Part shown: in pieces, positions 13,655 to 24,896 of the stretch
Layout of the letters: every line of letters starts with the position of its first letter
Position numbering within the stretch: position 1 is the first letter of the stretch
Assembly: GCA_032173965.1 (NCBI GenBank)
Contig: JAVUNC010000006.1
Span: forward strand, 39,155,870 to 39,219,869
Direction: 5' to 3'
Source: Sitta carolinensis
Taxonomy: Eukaryota; Chordata; Aves; Passeriformes; Sittidae
Length of the DNA stretch: 64,000 bases
Translations under genes and position numbers: made by a program
Notes under the pieces: model-generated
The model's input: the letters and a program-made list of their open reading frames with translations, nothing else
Told to the model about the DNA's origin: nothing
The model's database searches: none

Positions 13655-13860
13655 GTTGATGAATTTATCCTCACATTACTCTCTGGAAGGCAGAGAAGTG
13701 TCAACTTCTCATCTGCAAAAGGGTGATAATTAAATGCTGAGAGAATAAATGACTCGCACAAGGTCACTTGGGAAGTATGTGGCAGAACTGAAAATTAAAT
13801 GCAGATCTCCAGAGCTGCAGGTCAAGGCCCAGAACACAAAATCTTTCTGCCCTAGTGGGA
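13655..13860 (-). mobile_element. ancient MIR/CORE-type SINE remnant, reversed
   Basis: In plus-strand orientation it shows the reverse-complement landmarks of a MIR-class SINE. 'aactctcatctgcaaaagggtgata' is a degraded form of the core. It is followed by 'gactcgcacaaggtcacttggga', 'gtggcagaactgaaaattaaatgcagatctcc', and a tail around 'aggcccagaacacaaaatc'. This order (core first, tRNA-derived region last) fits minus-strand insertion. The internal pol III B box is not intact. The assignment rests on remembered family structure, without alignment. Confidence 0.6.
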
Positions 13861-14447
13861 CACTGAAGATCAGGTCCCAGCATACTGTAAGACCCTCTGT
13901 AGGAATGTATGTGTCAGTGCTATGACACATCTTGCATGTAGTTTATCTGTAGGAAGATTTGGATACATTTCAAAGAATCAGGTAAGTATCAAAGATTATG
14001 CAAAGAGGAAAGCAACACAGAATCTACCTGAAAAGTTGTGAAAGGCTTTTTCAACATCGTGCGTAAGGCAAATATGTCTCTATAGCCTTCTCTTGGGCAT
14101 ACTAGTAGTCCAGGGCAAAAGTAGGACTATCAACACCATATTTAATGTCGAGAAATCATAAAATACAACCATGGAGTTATCTTTGTAATTTAACATAAGA
14201 CTTGTTAACAGATTAAATATTTTGGTAGTGCTACAGGTAGTGTCAACAGTTCAATAACTATTTATCTGCACCTTCACATCTTACTTGCTATGCAAACTTC
14301 TGCTAAATACACTCTTTTAACCTTCCTTCTTTTCTTTCATTTGCAGATGCTTCCAGCAGATATACGTGATCAGATTTCTCCCCATATGTGTAACAGGTTT
14401 CCTTCATATCTCTCCCTAAAAAGCTTTTAACTCTTACATTTTCAAAA

Positions 14448-14635
14448 GGAAATGAGGCACTGGAACAGGCTGCCCAGAGAAGCTGTGGATGCCCCATGTC
14501 TGGAAGTGTTCAAGGCCAGGTTGGACAGGACTTTGAGCAACCTGATTTATTGGAAGGCACCTCTGCCCATGGCAGGGGGTTGGAATGACATGATCTTTGA
14601 GGCCCTTTCTGATCCAAACCATTCTATGGTCTTAA
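14448..14635 (+). mobile_element. CR1 LINE, 3' fragment
   Basis: Translation gives the C-terminal CR1 signature HWNRLPREAV followed by a CLEVFKARLD block. The non-translated tail then reads 'ccatggcagggggttggaat' and ends with 'ccaaaccattctatgg', the usual CR1 3' end. Everything upstream is missing, as is normal for 5'-truncated CR1. The fragment is moderately diverged and cannot mobilise. Confidence 0.9.
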
Positions 14636-15205
14636 TTAGTATGTGGGTCCTCCATCTGCTGCATTTTGAAGCTGGGAGTGACACAACATTGTCTCTGCAG
14701 GGGAAATGTAGGGGCCCTTAAAGCCTACTTAAGATACCAGCAAGGTATGAGGACAATGCCTGGGAAGCAGCACAGAGCTCAGTGGCTATGGAAGTGAGAC
14801 TGGGAGGCGGGGAAGGGAGGTACTTTTGAAGGTACCAAGAGAGGAGCACATAAAAAAAAGTGGAGAGCTGAGAGAGGAAGAAACTCATTCAAGTGGAGAC
14901 CTGAACCAGCTGGATACCAGCCCCATCTTTGATTTCATAACAGTCAGGCAAGGCATAACAGTATTCTGTAATTCTTCAACTCTTGGTGCTCCTTTTTAAA
15001 AGGTATCAGTACCACAATGGATTCTAGTGTAACCCCAGGTGTTTGCCTTATCTCTGTGGTGATTCCTCCTCATGTCTAATGCATGATGCTACATTGCTTT
15101 GGTGCTGTCTGAACTCTCTGTGAAGTCCCAGAGTGGCCTTTGTTCTTAATGTGTGCATAGAAGAAAGCAGATGGGTAAAGCTTAACTCTGACAATAATAA
15201 TATAA

Positions 15206-15269
<64 letters not shown>
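15206..15269 (+). repeat. (AAT)n microsatellite, about 21 units
   Basis: A perfect AAT trinucleotide tract, preceded by imperfect units from about 15192. It is likely length-polymorphic. The poly-leucine reading on the minus strand is an artefact of the repeat. Confidence 0.97.
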
Positions 15270-17499
15270 GTAGGGGTAATAATGAATCAGATGCTGTTGC
15301 CACAGTTCTGAAAAGTTGCTACTGATTTCACAAAATTTGTGTTTATATTCAAAAAATCAATTACAAAGTTGTGACATTAATTCCCTGCTTCACTTGGAAA
15401 GCTCAGCTTTTCATATTGCAGTCTAGTTTCCACAGAATTCCATGGTGTTTCATCAAATAAAATATTTGAAAATATTCTAACTATAATATTTTCTTTCAAG
15501 GCACATTTCACCATCAAAATAAGTACATATTTGTTTTTCTTTTTTTTAAAGTAATATAAGTATTCATGGTCAGAAGTAGTATTTGGAGTAAAGAAAAAGA
15601 TCAAATTGCTATAAATTATAGCCCAAAGGGAGTTAATAACTGTACTCCATTTTTTCTAGTAAATTAAAATTTCACAGTGGAAAAAAACCTCTGAAATATC
15701 TGGGTGAAAATAAAAACAACCAAACATGTTTTTATGTTTCTTAACTTTTTTTAAAGTTTTTGCTTAACACTTAAGCTGGTCACTATAGGGTGTTATCAAA
15801 TTACACCTTTGGAATTACAACAGTTTAGGATTATCCAAAGACTTAATTCATCCTAACAAACATCCCCAGATGAGACATACAATTGTTCTGTATAAGAACC
15901 CAACTTTACCCTCTACTCCTATGGGAATATTGCAGTGTCCATAGACAAATCTGCTCTACTGCCAGTGAAGAGTAAATGCTGCTGCCCTGTCTTGCTATTG
16001 CATTCACAGAGCAATTTTGGTTTTAAAAAAACCCAAACAATCAACAAAAAAAATTAAAGTCAATATCCTAAAGCCTCTCTTGCCTTGTTCTTGGAGGATG
16101 TATATGCTGCTACATAAGAATAATCTCAAATATTTTTCATTAATATCTCAGCAATACAACACTGTATGCCTATCAGGTCTATCTAACTACTGCCCACTGA
16201 TTCCAGCTGATTGCATCTGTTTACAGTGCCTATGCAGAGATAACTTTATAGATCTAATACTCCAGAACTGCCAGTGGCCCAAAGCTGATCAGTGGATTTG
16301 GCTGCTAGAACCAAATCTGCCCAACCCCTTCACAGCCAACATCTCTGCTAATGAAAAAGGGAAGGCTCACCAGGCTGGTATCACCAGGAGAATCACCCCC
16401 TCCTTAACAAGTATTTCGTTTTTGTCCTTCTTCTTTCTCTTCCAAATCCACTGCTGTCTTTGAGGCAAATTTCAGTAGGGTGCCATGTAATCGCTATCCA
16501 AAACAAATAGAAAAAGCCACCCTGAAAACTTGGGCAGCAGCTAGGTCAGGACTAATAACTTCCATGGAAGAAGAAAACTAAAATTACTTTCAGTATTAAT
16601 AGGGCAACTGTGGGAGTTAGGACCATTGACAAGGGCTCACGCGCAGCAGATCTCTGTACACGAGCCTCAGATGACAGCTCCGTTTGCCCCACTGCCAACT
16701 CTACCCCAGTGGATCTTACAGCCAAGGCTGACAGTAACAATGAAACAGGACAACTCTCCCTGCAGGCTGCCACTCTGTCCTTGAGCAACACTACACACAC
16801 GTAAAGGGGCAGCATAACCATTATGAGGAGGGGAGCTGTGGGAGCTGGCTGAATGCAGACAAGCTGCCCGAGAGACCACAAGGTACGTGCAAGGCGGCGG
16901 CGTCCTACTCAGTTCAGAAGGAAGGATTCCCTAGTGTGTGAAGCAGACCCACAATGCCCTCCCACAGCAGATGCAGCCTGCATGGAGACAGATTTTGCAC
17001 CCATGAAAATACTTAAAATGTGATAAAAGAAGGAGGGAGATGCTGCAGATGGGGAAATGAAGTCTCTCACATTTGTGGAACAATAGTTTGAGGGTTCCCA
17101 CAGGGTCACGTGCATAATTTTCAACCTGGCAAACCCAAACATGCAAGGCATTGGGTGACTAAGACACAAAATTAGACACATAAAAATTAACTTTCAAACC
17201 CTGGGGTTTCTCCCTTTGATGTAAACATCTCTTCCCAGTGCTGCAACTTCATCATCTTTGCTTTTGAGGGAAGAAAATTTTGATTACTCCAGAGGAAGAA
17301 CACCAAACCTTGTATGGGAGTCAGACCTTTGACATCAAAGTCAACAATGCCCCTGCAAAATGAGGTGCAACTGAGAAGCACAAACACAGTCACAGGCCCC
17401 TTCTCTTCTGTAATTTTGCCTTCAGCATGCTCACCATTTCCAGAGAGGAGGGAAAGGACACAATGACGGCTTCACCACAACTTTGGTGGGATTGGCAGC
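15270..17499. other. unique noncoding DNA
   Basis: AT-rich sequence with no recognisable gene. The 148-codon open frame at 16017-16463 begins inside a Lys/Asn-rich A-rich patch and resembles no domain, so it is not called. Confidence 0.5.
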
Positions 17500-17960
17500 T
17501 TCACACTATCTGAATACAACATTCTTCTCTCCCTGATCTCTCATTTTTCACTGCCTAGTTGAAAATATACCTGTTGTGCCCTTTACACTCTTTCCCTCTC
17601 AGACACACTTCACCATCTAAGCCTCTTCCCCACCTTCTCTCCTCCATGCAACCCCATTCCCAGTCCTTCTAAACTGCTCCCACCTACACATCTGTTGCTC
17701 CTCCCCTCCTCAGCATTAGCCCCTCTCTAAGCCTTTCACCCTTCCTCTGCTCTCCTCACATCTACAGCTGTAATCCCATTCTCTTCCCCACTTCTCCCAT
17801 CAGGTTGTACTCCATCCCTAAACCTTCTTGCTCCCTCAGATCCTGTTCCCTGCCCCACACCTCACTTTCCTTTCTCAGTTCCCACACAGGTATTTCTCAG
17901 GTCTCACCACTTTCCTGAGGCATCATCCCTCACACTAGGCCTAGCTTGCCACCTTTTGTT
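17500..17960 (+). repeat. pyrimidine-rich strand-biased region
   Basis: The plus strand is strongly C and T rich over about 450 bp, with recurrent CTTCTC, TCCCTC and CCTTTC motifs but no exact period. It could be an old degenerate polypyrimidine microsatellite. No coding sequence is present. Confidence 0.55.
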
Positions 17961-19514
17961 TATACACACAGTCAGGTCTTCCCTTTCCAGCTTTGCTTCT
18001 AGATCTGCCACATTTAGAGAGTCAACCTGGCCTACTTAGGTTCCCTGACCTAGTTATAGCAGAAATACCAATTCTAAACATTTGAGGAAAAAAGGGCAGT
18101 AGGAGGAGAGAAATAATATCATTATATTTTGAAATACAAACAAATCCACCAGCCTAGGGCTGCTGATTTATTTCAGCTCTGACAATTCCCCCAGGACAGC
18201 AAGAGCAGCAGTTCACTTAATATTTCAATGCTAGTGTGGTCATAGACAATTCAAACCAAGACATCACCTGGAAAGATGGTCTGTAACCTCTTGCTATCAT
18301 CCTGTTTTCTTTTTCTGATTCCAGCCTCGTTCTGTCTGGCCTTACTCACCCACAACTTGTCTTGACCTCCATACAGGAATTTCAGCAACCTGTTGGCTCA
18401 AGAACAGCATTTCTACAGCTGGGATTCATTTAGAAATCAAGCAATGCTCTGCATCTGTTGTATGACCTCCTCAGCCCTTTTATTCTACTTTGGCTCTTGT
18501 CACAGCTGTCTTCTCCCTTCTCCTCCAAACTGTGCTATTCACTCACCTTGCTTCTTCACCTGGCTTGATGTTGCAGTGCTGCCACACCTTTCCTTTACCA
18601 GCTCTGGAAATGGTGTTGGCAATGGCAGCACTGACACATAAACCCAACTAGAAATAGCAGATATTCTTCAAAACTAGTCAGGAGTCCATTCAATGTCCAT
18701 TCGCTTGTGTTCTGTGTACCACACTCATGACTTAGGAGCAGGAACCACTGCTCTGTGACAGCTGGGTCTGTGATTCACTTCCAGCTAGGCTTTTATTTTA
18801 GTCACAGTTAATAGATTTCCCTGTAGTGTTTGTATTTTAGGAAACATATTAGCCCTTTAGTTGCGTGGATGAGTTCATTAAATCAAATCATGTCTCTTTA
18901 CAGATGGCCCTTGTGGTGCTGACTCGCCCAGTATAGGGCCAGTGCCCTGACTGACACTAAAAGCAGCCTGCTCTGCACCCTGAGCTCACAAGGTACTCCC
19001 ACCACCACTGCTTCAAATCCTGCCAAATATTCCAGCAGAGGCTCTCCCTCCATTGCCAAAGTCCCATCCAAAAAATATAGCTGAGTGCACTGTAGCCCTC
19101 CCACAATTCTACCAGATGTGTTTATTCAGACATGAGAGTGTAGTCAATCTGCATTTATTTACTGTGATTTTGTACCTGTTTGCCAGCTTCAACATAAACC
19201 ATACTTTTTGGCTATTGATTTCCTGGGTTATGCACTAATCTGCTGAGCAAATGGCTTTGAAAATTTACTGTGGAGCCCCCAAATCCCTATGTTGTCATCA
19301 GCCACTGCCTGTTAAATGTGCACTTGTAGATACGTTAAACTGCAGTTTCAGCTCCTGCATTTCCTTTATACCTGATTTCTCCTGTCTGTCCCTCTACCTG
19401 TTGGTTTTGTACTCCTCATAGTACTGTATCTACATTTAGGTCTGATCCTACAAAGGCAGTGCACATCCACAGTCAATTCAACCATCCTTGGTTATGACTA
19501 ACGGCATGACTTGC
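17961..19514. other. unique noncoding DNA
   Basis: No gene, RNA or mobile element is recognised. Open frames are short and unsupported. Confidence 0.5.
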
Positions 19515-19980
19515 TGTTAAGATCCAATTTTTGAAATTATTACAGAGATGCCTGGCCAAATTAAAGAGCAAACAAGACTACATGCTGAAGACAATAGTAA
19601 GTATTTTATTTAACAGTAAATGTGAGGTAGAAAGAAATAGAATGGGGGGAAGGGGAGAAAGACTCATAGAGAAACAGATTAAGTAAAAAGATATCACCAC
19701 TGTGGGTCCAGTGGCATCCTATTGGTCCTCTTATTCAGTTTTCTCAGTGGTGGGGGTCCCACAAAACACAGAGTTCTACGGATTAATATACTTCAGGTAC
19801 ATGTGGGAACGCCCCAGCACTTATCCTGCAGGGGGAGTTTTACACTGTGTTTTTCAGCCAACTCTGGATCTGTTGCAACACTTTGGATCATGTGCAGTCC
19901 TCTGGTGGAATGCCTCAGAAATGAATCTGGGGGCACTTTGGGGGTTTTTGATGGTTTATGACACCAGTTAAATCATGACA
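19515..19980 (-). mobile_element. solo LTR of an avian endogenous retrovirus
   Basis: The 466-bp block has TGTTAAG at its left edge and CATGACA at its right edge, giving the TGT...ACA ends of an LTR in either orientation. Read on the minus strand it has a CCAAT box (plus ATTGG at 19721), then AATAAA (plus TTTATT at 19605), followed by a U5-like region containing 'tcttcagcatgtagtc' and 'ggccaggcatctc'. I recognise these as typical of an avian LTR family. No gag, pol or env lies next to it. Flanks CTTGC and GCTGC agree only in part, so the target-site duplication is eroded. Confidence 0.7.
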
Positions 19981-20887
19981 GCTGCCTCCACATGCATGTC
20001 CTGCATGAATGTGACCTTTCCAGGGGAGGGCAGGGAGTTTTACAACCTATTCTCACAGGGTCTCCTTCTTATCTGGCTTGCAGCTTCTTGTGGTGGATGT
20101 TCAGCCCCTCTGTCTTATCCTGACCAGAGGTTACACAATCACACACCCATAGACTCTCTTCTTCTCCCTCAGCTCCCTCAGAGGGAAGAGGATGCAAACC
20201 CAGACTCAGCAAATCCCCTGCCAAATCTGGCCAGAGCTGATTTTCAGCACAGCTGCTGAGTTTGGCTTTCCTTGAATGTGGATACATTCTCCTCCCCTGG
20301 CCTTGTTTACTTGTCCAATTAGGTGGCTTAACTCATGGTCCAAATTCCCATCAGGAGGCATATTTGGGGGGTGGGCTTCAGTGGTCACAGATCAGCAGTT
20401 GCTTCTTTGCACAGTTTGGTACAATGGACAAAATTCCTCAGTAATTTTAAAAATGTGTGAGCCATTACCTATTTCAGTATCTCACACTGACCTCTCTGCT
20501 CTTTCCCTCACACAACTTTGCTCTCCCAGCCTACATCAGCATCAGCAAGCCCAGCCACAGGCTTCCACACCATTCTGATAATGCCTCTGTCCTCTGACCT
20601 GCATGTTTAGTCAGAGCAAAATTGAATCCTTCCAGTATGCAGAACTGACAAGTAGGGTCTGCAATTTCAACGAGTCTTGAATCCTGAATACACTGAGAAA
20701 GTGTGCTATGCCACAGGCAGGAACATCCTGTGTTAGCATCACCCCGTACCTCCATTTATAGACTTCCAAAAAGGGGTAAAAGGACTGGAAAAGGACAAAG
20801 CTGTGCCTGCACAAGCTATGTGCAGAGGATCCTTGCCAGCTTCTGAAGACAATATAAACCCAATGAATTAAGACAATTCCAGACATG
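19981..20887. other. unique noncoding DNA
   Basis: No gene is recognised. Part of this block could be a diverged flank of the adjacent LTR element, but I could not show that. Confidence 0.45.
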
Positions 20888-21140
20888 CTAATTACATTTG
20901 CCTTTGCAATTTCTGATGGGATTTTCAGATGTCTCTAAGCATTCTCTACCTGGCATGTGTCAGCCACACATCACTGCTGGTTTTATGTTATTAATATTGA
21001 CAGCCACTCAGTTTAAATGCAGGTTAGGTTTGAAATCCTGTCTGTTTGCTTATCTCTGCCTTTTGATCTTGTTTGTTTCCATTCATTATAGAGAAATCCT
21101 TTCCATAAAGCCCCTTGAATGCCTCAGCTAACATGCAAAC
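20888..21140. promoter_or_regulatory. candidate regulatory block (possible conserved noncoding element)
   Basis: The block has no repeat signature and clusters several homeodomain-like cores: CTAATTACA at about 20889, TTATTAATATT at about 20988 and CATTCATTATAG at about 21080. A TCF/LEF-like CTTTTGATCTT lies near 21061. This composition is common in vertebrate enhancers but also arises by chance in AT-rich DNA. It is inference from motifs only. Confidence 0.25.
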
Positions 21141-21639
21141 AGAGTGCTAAATATACTAAGTGAGAGGCACTGGGGTCTGAAGCTTGTCCGAATAGATGCT
21201 CCTGGATCAATCAGTTCTGTATGCCAACTAATGGTCTACGTTCCCCTAATGGTCTGAGATCTTTCTTTTGAGGAGTTCAGAACAGGTCCAGTGGCATGCT
21301 GGATATAACTCCATGTGATTGGAAACAAGCCATTCACAATTCAGTGTGTTTAATGAGGTTCTGGTAACGAGCACTGACCGCCTAGGAGCACGGAAACAGA
21401 ATAACTAAACTGAAGCATTTGAATCTCTGTGGAAGAGTCGTCTTAAAGCTGTCACAAAAACAGGCGACTCCTCTAACAGAAAAGACGTCAGTGGGCATAG
21501 GAAAACACAGGTGATGGTCTGTGAGCTCTAGGAGGAGCTGTAAAACACGGAAGTCTTGCCTCTGCCAAGACTCTTCTCCTTACTTTCTTCTCCCCAATCC
21601 CCTCCCCACACATTATACGCCGTCCCTCTGACTGCCCCT

Positions 21640-22440
21640 GAGCGCAAGAACAACGCAGGGAAACGGGGGCAGCGCCTTCGCCTCCTGCGGCTGTGGCTGC
21701 CGCCGCAGCCCAGCCCCGCCCGCCCGACCCAGCTCGGCCCGGCCCGGCCCGGCTCGGCTCGGCACGGCGCGGCGCGGCGCGGCTCGGCTCGGCCCGGCTC
21801 GGCTCGGCTCGGCTCGGCTCGGCTCGGCTCGGCCCGGCCCGGCCCGGCCCGGCTCGGCTCGGCTCGGCACGCCACGGCTCGGCACACCACGGCTCGGCCG
21901 GCTCGGCCCGGCTCGGCCCGGCTCGGCACGCCACGGCTCGGCACACCACGGCTCGGCCCAGCCCGGCCCGGCTCGGCTCGGCACGGCGCGGCTCGGCTCG
22001 GCTCGGCCCGGCTCGGCTCGGCTCGGCTCGGCTCGGCTCGGCTCGCGCGGCTCGGCCCGGCCCGGCTCGGCTCGGCTCGGCACGCCACGGCTCGGCACAC
22101 CACGGCTCGGCACGGCACGGCTCGGCTCGACCCGGGTCGGCTCGGCCGGGCTGCTGCTCGGCTCCAGCGCGGCCTTGGACTTTTCCTCGGTCCCCCCTGC
22201 TGCTCTGGCCTCCCTGGTCCCTGAGCTCGGCGCCTGCCGCACTTCCCAAGAGATGCTGTAACGGGGGTGCCACCGACTCCCCCGGCGCCCCGTGTGTGCC
22301 CGCAGCACCGCCCCGCGCGGCCCTTCCCTCCCTGCCCGCTGCCCAGGGACTGCCGGCCCCCAGCCCCGGGCCCCCCCGAGCCCCCGCGGGCCGCTGTGCT
22401 CCAGGTCAGGAACGGCCACTGCCACCCCGGCCGCTCCTGC
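21640..22440. promoter_or_regulatory. CpG island containing a (GGCTC)n array
   Basis: GC content is very high and CpG retention near-complete from about 21640 to 22440. The island is made of the pentanucleotide array (about 21730-22150) plus about 290 bp of non-repetitive GC-rich DNA on its right. Both edges drop sharply to AT-rich sequence (about 21600 and 22445). Such islands usually mark promoters. No TATA box or recognised first exon was found. A CRE-like AGACGTCA lies at about 21483, outside the left edge. An unannotated promoter with transcription in either direction is possible. Confidence 0.6.
21730..22150 (+). repeat. (GGCTC)n pentanucleotide array A, CpG-intact
   Basis: About 84 units of a 5-bp motif, mostly GGCTC with GGCCC, GGCAC and GGCGC variants. 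CpG is kept at nearly every unit junction. Three copies of a 32-bp higher-order block (GGCACGCCACGG...) lie at 21866-21897, 21925-21956 and 22079-22110, so growth included block duplication. All three frames on each strand are mostly open, giving Ser-Arg-Ala-Glu-Pro-type peptides on minus and Gly-Ser-Ala-Arg-Leu types on plus. These frames need no coding function to exist. The plus strand is a (GGNNN)n track. Confidence 0.95.
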
Positions 22441-24819
22441 TTTGACTTTGATACATACATTTTCTGCCTTTTATACATATATATTGGTTTTCAGGGAGAA
22501 AAGCATTTTTTGCTTTTAGAACACTTAGGAGTTTAAATAAAAACAAACATACCTATATTGACCGTAGTTATTATGCTTGGTTTCATACAGGGTAAGTGGT
22601 TCAAACAAAAATAGATTGGTTGGAGTGAATGCATCAGTTCCAATAATAACACAGGCAGCTTCAAGAAGCATATAAGTTTCATTTAATGTGCACTGGGCTT
22701 TCAAAGAAGAGGCAAGAAACATTGGGTTAGAACAGCTTTTAGTCTACATTTTCTTTCTAAAGCCTTCTGCCTTTACCAAATTTCTGAAATAGAATGAAAG
22801 TCCATAAACAAGTGGAGAGAGGCATTTGTTAGGAGGCCAGAGTGTTGTTACAGAGGGAGGAAGTGATGAACAACAGTGCACAATCCTGAGGTAGAATTTC
22901 CCAGTTATAATATCTCTTTACAGTTATTCTCCTATGTGTAGGATTATCTCCCCACCAAAGACTGGGCTTCAAACTGAAGCAAACCACAACTTGGTATAAC
23001 AAAGGGTTGCAAGTTTTGAGAAAACTGCACTATCTGAGGTCCAGTTTTCAAAGGGAGAATTAGGAACAGATATGAACTGGGAGCTTAGCAATTTTCTTGG
23101 GTCTAAGCCATATCCCTCAAGAAATGCTACAGAAAACTAGGAGAGGGGTGCCTTTGGCAGCATGCAGAGAGGCTTTCTGCCCCTGGTGTTATGAATCCAG
23201 CAGCTACTACAGTCATAATAGCTCCAAGTTAGATAAACACAAAAGGAAAAGACATCTCTTTAAGATATCAGATGTTCTTTCAGAAACATCAGGGAAACAA
23301 TCTAAGAGGTAGTGATTTATTTCCAGGAATGGCTGTTGATGGTGAAGGGATCAGTCAAATCCAGCACTTCTGCTTCCCAACATTATAAGACAGAGCTAAG
23401 CAGGGACTGTAATTCAAGAGTGAATATTGAAAAGTGACTTGTTCAGGTCCATGTTAACTCACAAGATACCTAAAGCAATGGATTTACACTCCAGCCTCCA
23501 GTCATGATGGAGGCGTGTGATGATCTTATCCTAGGTAGTGCAAGACACTTGGTCAAGGAGGGAGGCACCAAAGAATAAGACCATTACTTCATAGTCTTTG
23601 AGTCTATATGTTTTACCTATTTCCCTCTTCACTCCTCAGATTTATTCTATGTCCTTCACAAAGGTGGACACTGCCTATGCATTAGAACCCATTGTTTCAA
23701 GTACCCAATCATGCCTGATGGCAGTGAAAGGAGATTTCTCATAGGATGAGAAACATGCTAGAGGAGAATGTTCTAACTGAGCCTTTAGGATGGGCCTTTG
23801 AGGTAAAGGATGGGATCCCATCTCCCACAAAAGCTCCTGGAAGTTCCCAGCTCTGAGGCCATCTGTTTCCCATGGGACCATCTGTTCACAGTGAGCAACA
23901 CCCCAGGAGAGTGTGTTTATCAAGACTAGCAGGTTGAAGTTTGGCAGGATCTGCAAGTAAGCAATAGCAGGCCTTTAAATGCAGACTTTCTATTTGCAGT
24001 ACGTGAAGCCTGCATATGTGTGTTTCCTCCAACCACCCATATACCACAGGGGAAAGCATTCAAAAACAGGATCCAAAAATAGAAGAAATTGTGTGACTCA
24101 CAGCACTGCCACCCTGAGTTGTCTGCTCAGCACAAATCCCAGGCAAAGCAGCTTTAGGTGCTACACACCCTCTGCACTCAGAGCTGCAAGCGACCCCAAA
24201 GCAAAGCTGACACTGTAGACATATAACAATACATGACATGCTAAAGACACCTCACTCCACAGTGCTCTTCCCTTCAAATGGGTGCTGTTCCAAAACCACA
24301 CCAAGAGGGTTTGGTTCTGCATGCTGTGTGGGTCTTTGGTGAGAAACAGCTGAGAGGACCATCTTCTTCTGGTGCGCAAAGCACAGGCCTGGCTGCCTAC
24401 ACAGATTACAGCATGACACATAAATAAAGAAGTATTACCACCACTGTCCTTGGCCACGTTTCTATTTCCTTAGGATTTTCAGCTAAGAAGGTTATGCTTT
24501 ACTTCTGCTCTTAAATGTATTGTGTTCAATATCATCATGGTCCTTCCACAAGATGTGCATATTTCAGAGGTCACTTAGTTGGGTTTTTGTCTACAGAGAA
24601 AAAAAGTCATATGAGAATTACCAAATTTTCCTGGGTAATATCCAGTTTCTTGTCAGATAAAGAGCAACCAGCTGAACATTTTCTCAAAAAAATGTATTTC
24701 TAATAAAAGTATTTTTGGTAAGTTTCTTTATTTTGTTATTTTAAGACTGTCTAATATTTCAATATATTCTGGCCTCTTCTGTAAGAACTATAAAGGATAA
24801 AAATGGGTTGTTTTAAAGC
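22441..24819. other. unique noncoding DNA
   Basis: AT-rich single-copy sequence downstream of the CpG island. A donor-like CAGGGTAAGTGG sits near 22588 on the plus strand, about 150 bp beyond the island, which could fit a first exon starting in the island. No matching downstream exon was identified. Confidence 0.45.
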
Positions 24820-24896
24820 AAGAACAAAAAACAAAAAACAAAAACAACAACAAAAAAAAAACCAAACAAAAAAAACCAAAACAAAAAACCCCCAAA
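24820..24896 (+). repeat. A-rich (CAAAA)n low-complexity tract
   Basis: Degenerate AAAAAC, CAAC and ACCAAA units over about 75 bp. No LINE or SINE body is recognisable beside it. Confidence 0.9.

Noticed and set aside
13950..13987. Micro-exon-like segment ending in CAG followed by GTAAGTA
   Set aside because: The acceptor is weak and the segment is under 30 nt. Single donor matches occur often by chance.
21488..22478. Open frames of 220-316 codons on both strands, including a Ser-Arg-Ala-Glu-Pro-rich protein
   Set aside because: They are translations of the GGCTC array in every frame, without unique domain sequence.
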